A DNA stretch of 64,000 bases from an uncultured Bacteroides sp. (GTDB taxonomy: Bacteria; Bacteroidota; Bacteroidia; Bacteroidales; Bacteroidaceae). Below the pieces are notes generated by a model that saw only the letters and a list, made by a program, of their open reading frames with translations, was not told where the DNA came from and searched no databases. Each line of letters opens with the position of its first letter. Positions within the stretch are counted from its first letter, which is position 1. Positions 24,942 to 33,969 of this stretch are shown here, piece by piece. Position numbers and translations under genes: made by a program. The stretch lies in contig URYL01000001.1 of the NCBI GenBank assembly GCA_900552075.1, positions 124,001 through 188,000 on the forward strand. The letters are read 5' to 3'.

Positions 24942-27131
24942 ATGTCAACATTAAGATTCAGAGTAGTAGAAAAGGCCTTCCAGGCCAAACCGCTGGAAGT
25001 ACCTGCTCCCAAAGAAAGACCGGGAGAATACTTTGGCAAATACGTATTCAACAGAGAAAAGATGTTCAAATACCTGCCTTCCACGGTATTTGCACGGCTC
25101 ATCGATGCCATGGACAACGGTGCGGCTCTCGACCGCCAAATTGCCGATGCGGTAGCCGAAGGTATGAAACGTTGGGCCAGCGAACTGGGAGCCACCCACT
25201 ATACTCACTGGTTCCAGCCGCTGACGGAAGGTACTGCTGAGAAGCACGACGCATTTGTAGAACACGACGGAAAGGGTGGCATGATGGAAGAATTCTCCGG
25301 AAAACTGCTCGTGCAGCAGGAACCGGATGCTTCTTCTTTCCCGAACGGTGGTATCCGTAACACCTTTGAAGCTCGTGGTTACAGTGCATGGGATCCTTCC
25401 TCACCTGTGTTCGTGGTAGACGACACTTTGTGTATCCCGACTATCTTCATCGCCTATACTGGTGAATCACTCGACTACAAAGCACCGTTGCTGAAAGCTC
25501 TCCGCGCAGTCAACAAAGCTGCAGTAGACGTATGCCACTATTTCGATCCGAATGTGAAGAAAGTAATGGCTTACTTGGGATGGGAACAGGAATACTTCCT
25601 AGTAGACGAAGGCTTGTATGCCGCACGTCCGGACCTGTTGCTGACAGGACGTACGCTGATGGGGCACGAAGCTTCCAAGAACCAACAGCTGGAAGACCAT
25701 TACTTCGGTGCCATCCCTACCCGTGTGGCTGCATTCATGAAAGACCTCGAAATCCAAGCGCTCGAGTTGGGCATTCCGGTAAAAACACGCCACAATGAAG
25801 TAGCACCGAACCAGTTCGAGTTGGCTCCTATCTTCGAAGAATGTAACTTGGCCGTAGACCACAACATGCTGATCATGTCACTGATGCGTAAAGTGGCACG
25901 TACTCACGGATTCCGTGTGCTGTTGCACGAAAAACCGTTCAAAGGTGTCAACGGTTCCGGTAAGCACAACAACTGGTCACTCGGTACAGATACCGGTACA
26001 CTGCTGATGGCTCCGGGCAAGACTCCGGAAGAGAATCTGCGCTTCATCACCTTCATCGTCAACACCTTGATGGCAGTATACAAACACAACGGACTGCTGA
26101 AAGCCTCTATCATGAGCGCTACCAACGCACACCGTCTGGGAGCCAACGAAGCACCTCCCGCCATCATCTCTTCATTCCTGGGAAGCCAGTTGAGCAAAGT
26201 GCTTGACCACATGGAAGACAGTGCAACCGACGAATTGATTTCTCTGGGCGGCAAACACGGTATGAAACTCGACATTCCGCAGATTCCGGAACTGTTGATT
26301 GATAACACCGACCGTAACCGTACTTCTCCATTCGCCTTCACAGGTAACCGTTTTGAATTCCGTGCGGTAGGTTCAGAAGCTAACTGCGCCAGCGCCATGA
26401 TTGCCTTGAACACAGCCGTAGCTGAACAGCTCACTGAATTCAAGAAAGAAGTAGACGAACTGATTGAAAAGGGTGAACCAAAGATTTCTGCCATCATTCA
26501 GGTAGTCCGTAAATACATCAAACTGAGCAAGCCTATCCGCTTCGACGGCAACGGTTACAGCGACGAATGGAAAGCAGAAGCTGCCCGCCGTGGTCTGGAC
26601 TGCGAAACCAGCTGCCCGGTTATCTTCGACCAGTACCTGACAGAAGACAGTGTACGCATGTTCGAATCAGCAGGCGTCATGACACGCAAGGAACTGGAAG
26701 CCCGCAACGAAGTGAAATGGGAAACTTATACAAAGAAAATCCAGATTGAAGCCCGCGTTTTGGGCGACCTGGTAATGAACCACATCGTTCCGGTAGCCAT
26801 TGAATACCAGAGCAAACTGATTGACAATGTCTACAAGATGAAACAGATTTTCCCTGCAGAAGAAGCAGAAAAGCTGTCTGCTGAGAACTTGGCTATCATC
26901 CGTAAAATTGCTGAACACACTTCTTACATCAAGGAACACGTAGACACAATGGTAGAAGCACGTAAAGTGGCTAACAAGATTACTGACGAACGTGCGAAAG
27001 CTGTTGAATATCACGACAAGATTACTCCGATGCTGGAACAGATCCGTTACCACATCGACAAGCTTGAACTGATTGTCGACGACCAGATGTGGACACTTCC
27101 TAAATATAGAGAACTGCTGTTCATCAGATAA
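24942..27131 (+). CDS. glnN: Glutamine synthetase type III
   Basis: 729 residues, the length and sequence of GS III, the hexameric type first described in Bacteroides fragilis. Typical segments are WFQPLTEGTAEKHDAF near the N-terminus, the catalytic NQFELAPIFEECN and the ATP/glutamate region KHNNWSLGTDTGTLL, and NRTSPFAFTGNRFEFR. It makes glutamine from glutamate, ammonia and ATP. It closes the operon porin - P-II - amtB - glnN, 51 bases after amtB, and is followed by a terminator at 27180-27210. Confidence 0.97.
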   Translation: MSTLRFRVVEKAFQAKPLEVPAPKERPGEYFGKYVFNREKMFKYLPSTVFARLIDAMDNGAALDRQIADAVAEGMKRWASELGATHYTHWFQPLTEGTAEKHDAFVEHDGKGGMMEEFSGKLLVQQEPDASSFPNGGIRNTFEARGYSAWDPSSPVFVVDDTLCIPTIFIAYTGESLDYKAPLLKALRAVNKAAVDVCHYFDPNVKKVMAYLGWEQEYFLVDEGLYAARPDLLLTGRTLMGHEASKNQQLEDHYFGAIPTRVAAFMKDLEIQALELGIPVKTRHNEVAPNQFELAPIFEECNLAVDHNMLIMSLMRKVARTHGFRVLLHEKPFKGVNGSGKHNNWSLGTDTGTLLMAPGKTPEENLRFITFIVNTLMAVYKHNGLLKASIMSATNAHRLGANEAPPAIISSFLGSQLSKVLDHMEDSATDELISLGGKHGMKLDIPQIPELLIDNTDRNRTSPFAFTGNRFEFRAVGSEANCASAMIALNTAVAEQLTEFKKEVDELIEKGEPKISAIIQVVRKYIKLSKPIRFDGNGYSDEWKAEAARRGLDCETSCPVIFDQYLTEDSVRMFESAGVMTRKELEARNEVKWETYTKKIQIEARVLGDLVMNHIVPVAIEYQSKLIDNVYKMKQIFPAEEAEKLSAENLAIIRKIAEHTSYIKEHVDTMVEARKVANKITDERAKAVEYHDKITPMLEQIRYHIDKLELIVDDQMWTLPKYRELLFIR

Positions 27132-27179
27132 TCCACACCCTAAAGGATTATCTCTTATTTCTTATTGGTTGTTTGAGAA

Positions 27180-27215
27180 AGAGGCCGCGACCGTGGAGGT
27201 TGTGGCCTCTGTAGT
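27180..27215 (+). terminator. Terminator after glnN
   Basis: AGAGGCCGCGACC (27180-27192) pairs with GGTTGTGGCCTCT (27198-27210) with G-T tolerance, then GTAGTTTTCTTTT. Confidence 0.8.
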
Positions 27216-27354
27216 TTTCTTTTGAATTGTTACCCAAAAAGCTTTCCTTTCCAGAATCATAGCCGGATAGCCCTTTTGAGTTAAGAAACTCAAAATTTAA
27301 TTTATTAAGTTGATTAATTCGGCTTTCTTTCCTTCCTTTAGAAATCTTTTTATG

Positions 27355-27385
27355 AGTACACCTTTCAGTTAACCGATGGTGTACT
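27355..27385 (+). terminator. Small inverted repeat ahead of the BspA-type gene
   Basis: AGTACACC (27355-27362) and GGTGTACT (27378-27385) followed by TTT. It could be an attenuator or remnant terminator; it lies 35 bases before the chosen start codon. Confidence 0.35.
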
Positions 27386-27420
27386 TTTCTATTGGTATTT
27401 ACAAAAGATGGAATGTAATT

Positions 27421-29628
27421 ATGAGTAAACTGTACAAACCCGGCAGTTTAAAAGAACTGAGGGAGTTAGTGAACAATGAGACCGTTTGCCTCGGTGACAT
27501 CGATACTTCTCTGATAACAGACATGAGTTGGCTGTTCTGCGATTCAACACGCACAAACTTCGATGGGCTTGAAACGTGGAACACATCGAATGTGACTACG
27601 ATGGAGCGAATGTTCCTCAGGGCGAAATATTTCAACCATCCTATAGGGAGTTGGGATGTCTCGTCCGTAAGGAACATGGAGTGCATATTTTGTGGATGCA
27701 GCGACTTTAATCAGACGTTAGAGGATTGGGACGTTTCGTCCGTAACGAATATGGAGTCGATGTTCGGCTGCTGTGGCAGCTTTAATCAGCCGCTGAACGA
27801 TTGGGACGTCTCAAATGTCCGTAATATTTCGTGTATGTTCTGCGAAGCCACGAACTTTAACCAGCCGCTCGACAAATGGGATACGTCGGAAGTCCGTGAA
27901 ATGGCGTGGACGTTCGCCGGCTGCACCAAGTTTAATCAGAATATCAACAAGTGGGATACATCGAACGTCACAAGGATGGAAGGGATGTTCGAGGGAGCGG
28001 TACGTTTCAACCAGCCGCTGAACGATTGGGACGTTTCGAACGTGCGGTATATGTTACGCATGTTCGACGGCGCGAAAAGCTTCAATCAACCGCTCGACCG
28101 CTGGAACGTAAACCGCGTCGAAGATGCCGAACGTATGTTTAAAAACGCACGAAATTTCAGCCAGCCGCTCGATATGTGGCTGATACCGAGATTCTGCGAC
28201 ATAAGCAATATGTTCTTGTACGCTCCGAACTTCACCGATGTCAAGACTCTGACGCTTTGCTTCCACCTTGCAACCAAAAAGAACTGCCGCGCAAGGCTGA
28301 AAGAAAAGCTGGAAAAGCTCGACCCGGCAAAAGTATACACGGAACTTTCACGTTACGGCAGCAAACACACAGCAGAATATAAACATGAACTTGAAACGGA
28401 ACATCCGGAGCTGCAAAACTCCGTCAACACCGACACGGAAGCGAAGAAGCGCAAACCTCGCTCAAAACGTGAGCTTATAGAGCTTCTAGACATGGGCGCA
28501 GAAATGCCGCTCGCCAATATCGACACATCTCTAATAACTGACATGGAAGGCCTCTTTCGAAAGTCTAAACGCTGTAACTTCGCCGGTATCGAGACGTGGG
28601 ATACGTCAAATGTCGTAACGATGAAGCACATGTTTGCCAACGCAATTTACTTCAACCAGGACATAAGTGGCTGGGATGTCTCTAACGTGCGGGATATGTC
28701 CCACATGTTCGAAGGAGCGCACAGATTTAATAAGCCACTTGAAGCCTGGGACGTGTCATCTGTTGCGGATATGAGTTTCATGTTCAACGAAGCCGAACGC
28801 TTTAACCAGCCTTTACGGAAATGGAACGTGATCAGCGTAACAGACATGAGCAACATGTTCTCCTGCGCAGAGCACTTCGACCAGCCACTCGATGGCTGGA
28901 ACGTTTCAAAAGTTCACAGCATGAAGTACATGTTCTACCGTGCCTTCTCCTTCAATCAGAATCTGAACTCGTGGGATGTCTCCAGTGTTACTGACATGTG
29001 CCACATGTTCGATATGGCAAAGAGCTTCAACCAGTCTGTCGGTGCGTGGAACGTATCAGCCGTCACAAATATGAGAGAGATGTTCGTGCGCGCATCGGCA
29101 TTTAACCAACCTCTGAACGATTGGAATGTATCGAACGTGCAGAACATGCGTGAGATGTTCTGCGAAGCAACGAATTTTAACCAGCCATTGAACGACTGGG
29201 ATGTTTCAAATGTGCTGGATATGCGCGAGATGTTTAGCGAAGCGTCAAGCTTCAACCAGCCTCTGAACGATTGGAATGTCTCAAACGTGCAGAATATGTT
29301 CTGTATGTTCAATGAGGCAAAAAGTTTTAATCAACCACTCGACCGCTGGGACATCTCCAATGTCAAGAATATGGCTTATATGTTCTGCGAAGCGACCTCG
29401 TTCCGGCAGCCGATAACGGTGTGGTCACTACACGGCCAGTCTACGAAAGGTATGTTCCTCAGACTGCCAGACTACCGCAACATGGAGTCGCGCGTCATGT
29501 GTCTCACCCCTCATGACGATAAAGCGCTGAAATACGACCTGGAAGATATGATACAACAATTCGGGAAGGAGGCGGTTCATGATGCACTGCGGCTTTACGG
29601 TGCCCAATACGGTATTAAAGAGTTTTAG
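27421..29628 (+). CDS. BspA/DUF285-type repeat protein with two tandem halves
   Basis: About 735 residues from MSKLYKPGSLKELREL. Most of it is a 25-residue repeat of the form FNQPLNDWDVSNVRNMxxMFxxAxx, the DUF285/BspA-like leucine-rich type. There are about nine copies in the first half and twelve in the second. Each half opens with a similar cap (ELRELV..DIDTSLITDMSWLF and KRELIELL..NIDTSLITDMEGLF) and closes with a helical tail containing SRYGSKH or LRLYGAQYG, so the gene arose by internal duplication. There is no signal peptide or sorting signal, unlike classical surface BspA proteins; a cytoplasmic binding role or non-classical export is possible. Codon choice (many CGC, GCG) differs from neighbours. 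Confidence 0.85.
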   Translation: MSKLYKPGSLKELRELVNNETVCLGDIDTSLITDMSWLFCDSTRTNFDGLETWNTSNVTTMERMFLRAKYFNHPIGSWDVSSVRNMECIFCGCSDFNQTLEDWDVSSVTNMESMFGCCGSFNQPLNDWDVSNVRNISCMFCEATNFNQPLDKWDTSEVREMAWTFAGCTKFNQNINKWDTSNVTRMEGMFEGAVRFNQPLNDWDVSNVRYMLRMFDGAKSFNQPLDRWNVNRVEDAERMFKNARNFSQPLDMWLIPRFCDISNMFLYAPNFTDVKTLTLCFHLATKKNCRARLKEKLEKLDPAKVYTELSRYGSKHTAEYKHELETEHPELQNSVNTDTEAKKRKPRSKRELIELLDMGAEMPLANIDTSLITDMEGLFRKSKRCNFAGIETWDTSNVVTMKHMFANAIYFNQDISGWDVSNVRDMSHMFEGAHRFNKPLEAWDVSSVADMSFMFNEAERFNQPLRKWNVISVTDMSNMFSCAEHFDQPLDGWNVSKVHSMKYMFYRAFSFNQNLNSWDVSSVTDMCHMFDMAKSFNQSVGAWNVSAVTNMREMFVRASAFNQPLNDWNVSNVQNMREMFCEATNFNQPLNDWDVSNVLDMREMFSEASSFNQPLNDWNVSNVQNMFCMFNEAKSFNQPLDRWDISNVKNMAYMFCEATSFRQPITVWSLHGQSTKGMFLRLPDYRNMESRVMCLTPHDDKALKYDLEDMIQQFGKEAVHDALRLYGAQYGIKEF

Positions 29629-30002
29629 ATGAAATCCAATCCGTCAACACTTTCCGACAAGGATTCCATGTAATCTAAAATCAATTCCTGACCTCATCAT
29701 CTCAAAACATTAATTTTACAATACGTTGATAGATAGTTTTCTCACTTCGCATCACTCTAAAAGGGTGACGCGAAGTCATGAAATTCAAACTTTTAATAGC
29801 TCTTGTTTTTGAGATAGATAACAGCAAGTAGTCCAAGAAATATCACAAGCCTATATATAATTAATAGCCTTTATTGAGAATGCTATTATTATACACAGCT
29901 ATATGCACACTTGCCATTTCATGGTGTTGAACAATCTCTATCTTTTAATATCTACATCACAAAGGTAGTGAAAATAAAGACAGATTGATACTTTCTGTAT
30001 TC
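29629..30002. other. Non-coding stretch with one hairpin
   Basis: 374 bases without a credible gene between converging units. The only structure is the inverted repeat at 29743-29776. The rest is AT-rich without promoter or repeat that I can support. Confidence 0.5.
29743..29776. terminator. Hairpin between converging genes
   Basis: ACTTCGC (29743-29749) pairs with GCGAAGT (29770-29776), extended by TCAC/GGTGA. No good T-run follows, so terminator function is uncertain. Confidence 0.4.
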
Positions 30003-30569
30003 TTATAATCTCCCATTATCATTCCATTCCCCATAGAGAAGCCCTTTTCGCGTATTCTCTATAAACTTATCCAGGCGGCTTTCAAAAAGTTTTGGCTGGC
30101 TTCTCTTGATTTGGATAGTATCAATTCTTACCCGTTTATATAAATCCGGTAACTGACAGAAATTGTTCCATACTACAGAATCGGATTGTAATCTTTGCAA
30201 TATATCCTTATCTATGGTAAAACCATTAGGCGACATGTCCGGCAGAACGGCTCTACCAGCATCGGTCATCAGCCCCAACCGTTCCATTCTGCGACATCTT
30301 TCCTTGTTGAGTTCCGACCAATTGCTTCGTGGCTTTCGTGGGCAAAGCTTCTGGGCAGTTACGCCATCCGCCATTTTCTTTGTAGTGCTATCTATCCAGC
30401 CGAAGCACAGCGCTTCTTCTACAGCATCAATGTACCAAAACGTATCATCATCCACAGGCCTTCCACGCTTCACCACGACCCAGCATTCCGCTTCCTTTTT
30501 ATGGTTTTGCATGAGCCATTCACGCAATTCGGCTCTTGATTTAGCATCCAGTAAATTATGTATTTCCAT
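30003..30569 (-). CDS. YdeI/OmpD-associated family protein
   Basis: 188 residues from MEIHNLLDAKSRAELREWL. The longer frame to 30632 is disfavoured because the -7 box at 30637-30644 would put the transcript start at about the same place. Family features are HKKEAECWVVVKRG, TFWYIDAVEEALCFGWIDSTTKKM, the basic PRKPRSNWSELNKERCRRMERLGLMT segment and a C-terminal ARKGLLYG-like end (NTRKGLLYGEW). Members are small cytoplasmic proteins of unclear function, some linked to bacteriocin or polymyxin tolerance. It is a single gene in the accessory stretch. Confidence 0.85.
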   Translation of the reverse strand: MEIHNLLDAKSRAELREWLMQNHKKEAECWVVVKRGRPVDDDTFWYIDAVEEALCFGWIDSTTKKMADGVTAQKLCPRKPRSNWSELNKERCRRMERLGLMTDAGRAVLPDMSPNGFTIDKDILQRLQSDSVVWNNFCQLPDLYKRVRIDTIQIKRSQPKLFESRLDKFIENTRKGLLYGEWNDNGRL

Positions 30570-30636
30570 CGCTTGTTGTTTCAATTTACGCCTTACAAAT
30601 TCATATCTTTCAAGATTAATTATTATTCTCAAAATT

Positions 30637-30644
30637 CAAAAATA
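30637..30644 (-). promoter_or_regulatory. -7 box TATTTTTG for the YdeI-like gene
   Basis: Minus-strand fit to TAnnTTTG; transcript start near 30630 supports the ATG at 30569. Confidence 0.45.
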
Positions 30645-30659
30645 ACGAAATATCTTCAA

Positions 30660-30667
30660 TATCTTTG
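30660..30667 (+). promoter_or_regulatory. -7 box TATCTTTG facing the AraC remnant
   Basis: Exact TAnnTTTG on the plus strand directly in front of a truncated coding fragment. It probably belonged to a gene whose body has been deleted, or reads the gap. Confidence 0.4.
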
Positions 30668-30668
30668 T

Positions 30669-30839
30669 CACACGAAGCAAGATCGGCTGACTATTAGTGG
30701 AAAGGTGAATTTCTCATCCCATATCAGTGCAGAGGATAGTGTCGAAATGATGGTAGTTGTATTTCATCCTTACGCCATGAGTGCTTTTCTTAATATTCCC
30801 ATTTCTGTATTCTTTATGTTATTGCTGTACGTATCTTAA
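30669..30839 (+). pseudogene. Remnant of an AraC-family regulator (sensor part)
   Basis: The frame reads DRLTISGKVNFSSHISAED then SVEMMVVVFHPYAMSAFLNIP and ISVFF, the characteristic strand-helix segment of the N-terminal sensor domain found in many Bacteroidales AraC-type regulators (DUF6597-like, with VVFHPxAMSAFLxIP). No start codon with a sensible N-terminus precedes it, and the frame ends in LLLYVS instead of running on to the DNA-binding helices. About 50 codons remain. I recognise it by pattern only. Confidence 0.4.
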
Positions 30840-31321
30840 ATTCAAATTAACTATAGCTTGGAATTGGATTCTTTTACTAATTGGCTGATTTGAAAACGTT
30901 CTTTTACAAACTTAGCGTATTTAGTTCTTTCTAATATAAATGTTATTCATTTTTTGTCTGGCTTTTGAGCTGAAAATCACATAAATAGCATGAAATAGTG
31001 GTTAATTAGGCCGTAAATCTAAATATATCAATCTTATATACTAATCTGTATTTCTAAGGTTTATATTTTATATTATAACATAACTAACATATACTTTACT
31101 TATATGTAGTCCAACTACAACATATACATTCTATTGGCGATTTGTAATAGAACTATTATATAATAATTTAAATATTAAGAATAAGAATAAAAATAGATTT
31201 ATAATATTAGGATTATAAGATAAATAATAATAACTTTATAAAAGAGATAAAACATGTGCAAAAATAACAAAAAACACATTCTGTCATTTTCGTATTTGCC
31301 TTAAATATAAATTAATATACC
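30840..31321. other. Very AT-rich gap upstream of the PDZ gene
   Basis: About 480 bases with long A/T tracts and no coding pattern. No TAnnTTTG at a fitting distance from 31322 is clear. Its composition matches the following gene and suggests that both arrived together. Confidence 0.45.
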
Positions 31322-32713
31322 ATGAAAAAATTAGTCTCGGTTTTACGATTATTTATCTTTGGAATATTTGAATTAATTTTTATTCCAATTGTTTGTAGCC
31401 AAACAACTTATCACCCTTTCTTGGTGAAAAGACTAAACTTTTGGGCACCTGATTACTTGACAGTAACATGTAATTTCCTTTATGTTATAGACAATTACCC
31501 TTCAATAGAACACAAAAAAGATATGCTAAATGCCATGCGTTTAGGTATGGAAGTGTTCAGGGATTTTAAGGAAGAAGACTATATATGGATTGACAAAGAA
31601 AAGTCAGGGGAAATCCCATTAATAGGCTCTTCGATTATCGAAATAAATGGAAAGAGTACAAAAGGAATGAGTGAAAATGAGTTCTATACAGAACTAGCAA
31701 AAAATAATACACATAATTTAAAGTTCCTACAATATAAATTCGTTAAAAACACAAAGACTATTACATCAACTATTGTACTTAAAGACACTCCATCATGGTT
31801 AAAAGAGCTATCATTAGATAAGTTTTATCAAGATTTTGCAAAAAATAAAAGACAAATTATATTTGACAATGAAAAAGAAAGAAATGAACGAACATTTAAT
31901 TCAATGCGTTTACTTTGGGATCAAGATTTTGATTGGTCACAAGTGCGAACATACGATTTTGTCATAACAGGTAATGACCCACTTACAGACAAAGAATTAC
32001 TAAAGGGAGTAGAAGAAGTACTTGACGGTACTAATTACCTCAGAAGAGATCGTAATAATCCCCAAATACTTATTACAATCGCTAAAGAGGCAAAACAATC
32101 AATACAAACCTCTTATGTACCCCCTGTTGTACAGACTGTTCAAACTGGTAGCCAAACGCGTACAGTTTACAATTGGTTTACTAAAAGAAATGACTATGTA
32201 ACACAGAACCAATACCAAGTATACAAAGAAAATGGGTATACAACAAGTACACAAATAACAGATGAATTTATTGAGCTGTGTTATCTCGATGCAAAACGTG
32301 TAAAAGATTCCCTACAAAAAACTCCACCAATAATCTATCAACAAGTAGCAGAACGACATATTACAACTAAAGATAGATTCAATATTATGGATGATTATAA
32401 GGCTGCTTTAAGTTGGGCTACACATCCTATAATTGAACTTTCAAAAGTATATGCTATAAGCCAAAATGTCACTAACTGTATCAGTTTTGATATGGATAAT
32501 AACAACTATATAATAAGAGTATCTCAAGGAGGAGATGCTTCTAGAGCTGGACTACGTATAGGAGACAAAGTTATCAAAATACGATATAACAAACCTGAAG
32601 GGATGTGTACATTAAATATTCAACGTGGAAAGAAAAAACTAAAAATAATATTACCAAAGTTTGGACAATACCCATCTCCAAGATTTCATTTTTTCTTTAT
32701 TGATAGTCAATAA
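31322..32713 (+). CDS. Exported PDZ-domain protein
   Basis: 463 residues, signal peptide ending VCSQ. The N-terminal part contains a PDZ-like piece (PLIGSSIIEINGKSTKGMSENEF, about 98-120). A middle domain (about 215-345) runs YDFVITGNDPLTDKEL, DRNNPQILITIAKEAKQSI, TRTVYNWFTKRNDYVTQNQ, a pattern I have seen in Bacteroidales envelope proteins. A second PDZ segment lies near the C-terminus (YIIRVSQGGDASRAGLRIGDKVIKI). No catalytic Ser-Lys or His-Asp-Ser pattern is evident, so it is probably a scaffold rather than a protease. The gene is strikingly AT-rich compared with its surroundings, a sign of transfer. Confidence 0.75.
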   Translation: MKKLVSVLRLFIFGIFELIFIPIVCSQTTYHPFLVKRLNFWAPDYLTVTCNFLYVIDNYPSIEHKKDMLNAMRLGMEVFRDFKEEDYIWIDKEKSGEIPLIGSSIIEINGKSTKGMSENEFYTELAKNNTHNLKFLQYKFVKNTKTITSTIVLKDTPSWLKELSLDKFYQDFAKNKRQIIFDNEKERNERTFNSMRLLWDQDFDWSQVRTYDFVITGNDPLTDKELLKGVEEVLDGTNYLRRDRNNPQILITIAKEAKQSIQTSYVPPVVQTVQTGSQTRTVYNWFTKRNDYVTQNQYQVYKENGYTTSTQITDEFIELCYLDAKRVKDSLQKTPPIIYQQVAERHITTKDRFNIMDDYKAALSWATHPIIELSKVYAISQNVTNCISFDMDNNNYIIRVSQGGDASRAGLRIGDKVIKIRYNKPEGMCTLNIQRGKKKLKIILPKFGQYPSPRFHFFFIDSQ

Positions 32714-32808
32714 TGACAATTATTATAATAGCATCATTAATAAAACTATAAAAACTGTGTTGTATAATTGTAATGTGAGTTCGACATAAAATCAAAGATA
32801 GTAAGTTG

Positions 32809-32849
32809 CCCGTCATTGATAAAGTTCGTTTCAATGGCGGGTTCCTTTT
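32809..32849 (+). terminator. Terminator downstream of the PDZ gene
   Basis: CCCGTCATTG (32809-32818) and CAATGGCGGG (32832-32841) with one mismatch, then TTCCTTTTT. Confidence 0.75.
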
Positions 32850-32944
32850 TAAAGAAACAATAGGAATAGCCAGCAATGAATTAGCTATGAAATAGCAGAA
32901 ATAAACTCAACACACTTATAACTATTAAAAGTAGTCTGATTAAA

Positions 32945-33967
32945 TCAAAAAAGCCGCTTACACATGACGAAATTTGTAAGTTCCAAATGATTGGCTCTAC
33001 ACCTTTGTGACTTAACCACTTTGTGGCCCTTTTGTTCAAAGAACGATTTTGCAGTCAAGCTGACCTCCGAGGTAATTTCAGTAACTCCATACGCTTTGGC
33101 CATCTTTTCTACTTCCGAAAGCAACAGGGTAGCTACTCCCCTGCCCTGCATGTCCTTGTGTACAAACATGGAATGCAAATATCCCTCTTTATTCATAGAA
33201 GAGAAACCAGCCATATTGCCTTGTTCATCAAAAGCCCCAATAAAATGATGTTGAGACAAAAGTTCTTTCCAGTGCAACAAGTCATCGCCACAAGAAGCCC
33301 AGTCTGCTACCTCTTCTTTTGTGTAGTCTTTCAAATTCACATTAAGTACAGTAGAGCGGAACAAATGCTGCATTTCCGAAATGTCTTTTTCTTCAAGCGG
33401 ACGTAAAACATAAACAAGCTTTGTTTCTTTACGACTTTCCTTAAGAAAATCTTCTTTCGTCAACAAAGTAAAATGTTCTGTCCGCACATCACCCAATGGA
33501 GAAGGTTTGCCCTCTTCCGTATGATGGAACTTGAAACCAAATTTATCCATTACTCGGCGAGATTGGGTATTCCCGTCATAATAACCACACCACACTCGTT
33601 TTACTTCCATTTCCTCAAAGCAACGACTCAACAGGCGATTGACGGCTTCCGGAATCAGCCCCTTACCCCAATAAGGAACTCCAATCCAATAACCAATTTC
33701 TGCATCCCCTTCCTGCATGTCGGCACTATGTATGCCGTCTCCAAACATAATGCCCACACTGCCAACAGGCTCATTAGTTTCCTTCAACACTACCGCATAA
33801 GTTTCCGGAGCCGAAAGAATATCACGTATCACTTCCCTACTATTTTCTACAGACGTGTGTGGTGGCCAGCCGGCAATCGGTCCTACAGCTGGATCCTTGG
33901 CATATTTATAGAGCGAAGGTGCATCTCCCTCACGCCACGGCCTGAGAATCAATCTTTCTGTTTCCAT
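32945..33967 (-). CDS. Double GNAT acetyltransferase (two fused domains)
   Basis: 340 residues. Domain 1 (about 1-170) is RimJ/RimL-like: METERLILRPWREGDAPSLYKYA, AEIGYWIGVPYWGKGLIPEAV, NTQSRRVMDKFGFKF. Domain 2 (about 185-340) is a second GNAT of the PaiA/YafP type: YVLRPLEEKDISEMQHLF, LHSMFVHKDMQGRGVATLLL with the acetyl-CoA loop QGRGVA, and AKSFFEQKGHKVV. Both look intact. GNAT enzymes transfer acetyl groups from acetyl-CoA to amines; targets are unknown. It starts two bases after the stop of the HEAT/Cdd1/DUF3795 gene, so the pair is translationally linked. Confidence 0.9.
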   Translation of the reverse strand: METERLILRPWREGDAPSLYKYAKDPAVGPIAGWPPHTSVENSREVIRDILSAPETYAVVLKETNEPVGSVGIMFGDGIHSADMQEGDAEIGYWIGVPYWGKGLIPEAVNRLLSRCFEEMEVKRVWCGYYDGNTQSRRVMDKFGFKFHHTEEGKPSPLGDVRTEHFTLLTKEDFLKESRKETKLVYVLRPLEEKDISEMQHLFRSTVLNVNLKDYTKEEVADWASCGDDLLHWKELLSQHHFIGAFDEQGNMAGFSSMNKEGYLHSMFVHKDMQGRGVATLLLSEVEKMAKAYGVTEITSEVSLTAKSFFEQKGHKVVKSQRCRANHLELTNFVMCKRLF

Positions 33968-33969
33968 AA

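Noticed and set aside
27421..29628. Frameshifted or split gene because of the two similar halves
   Set aside because: The frame is continuous through both halves, each with a complete cap and tail, so it is a duplication and not a broken gene.
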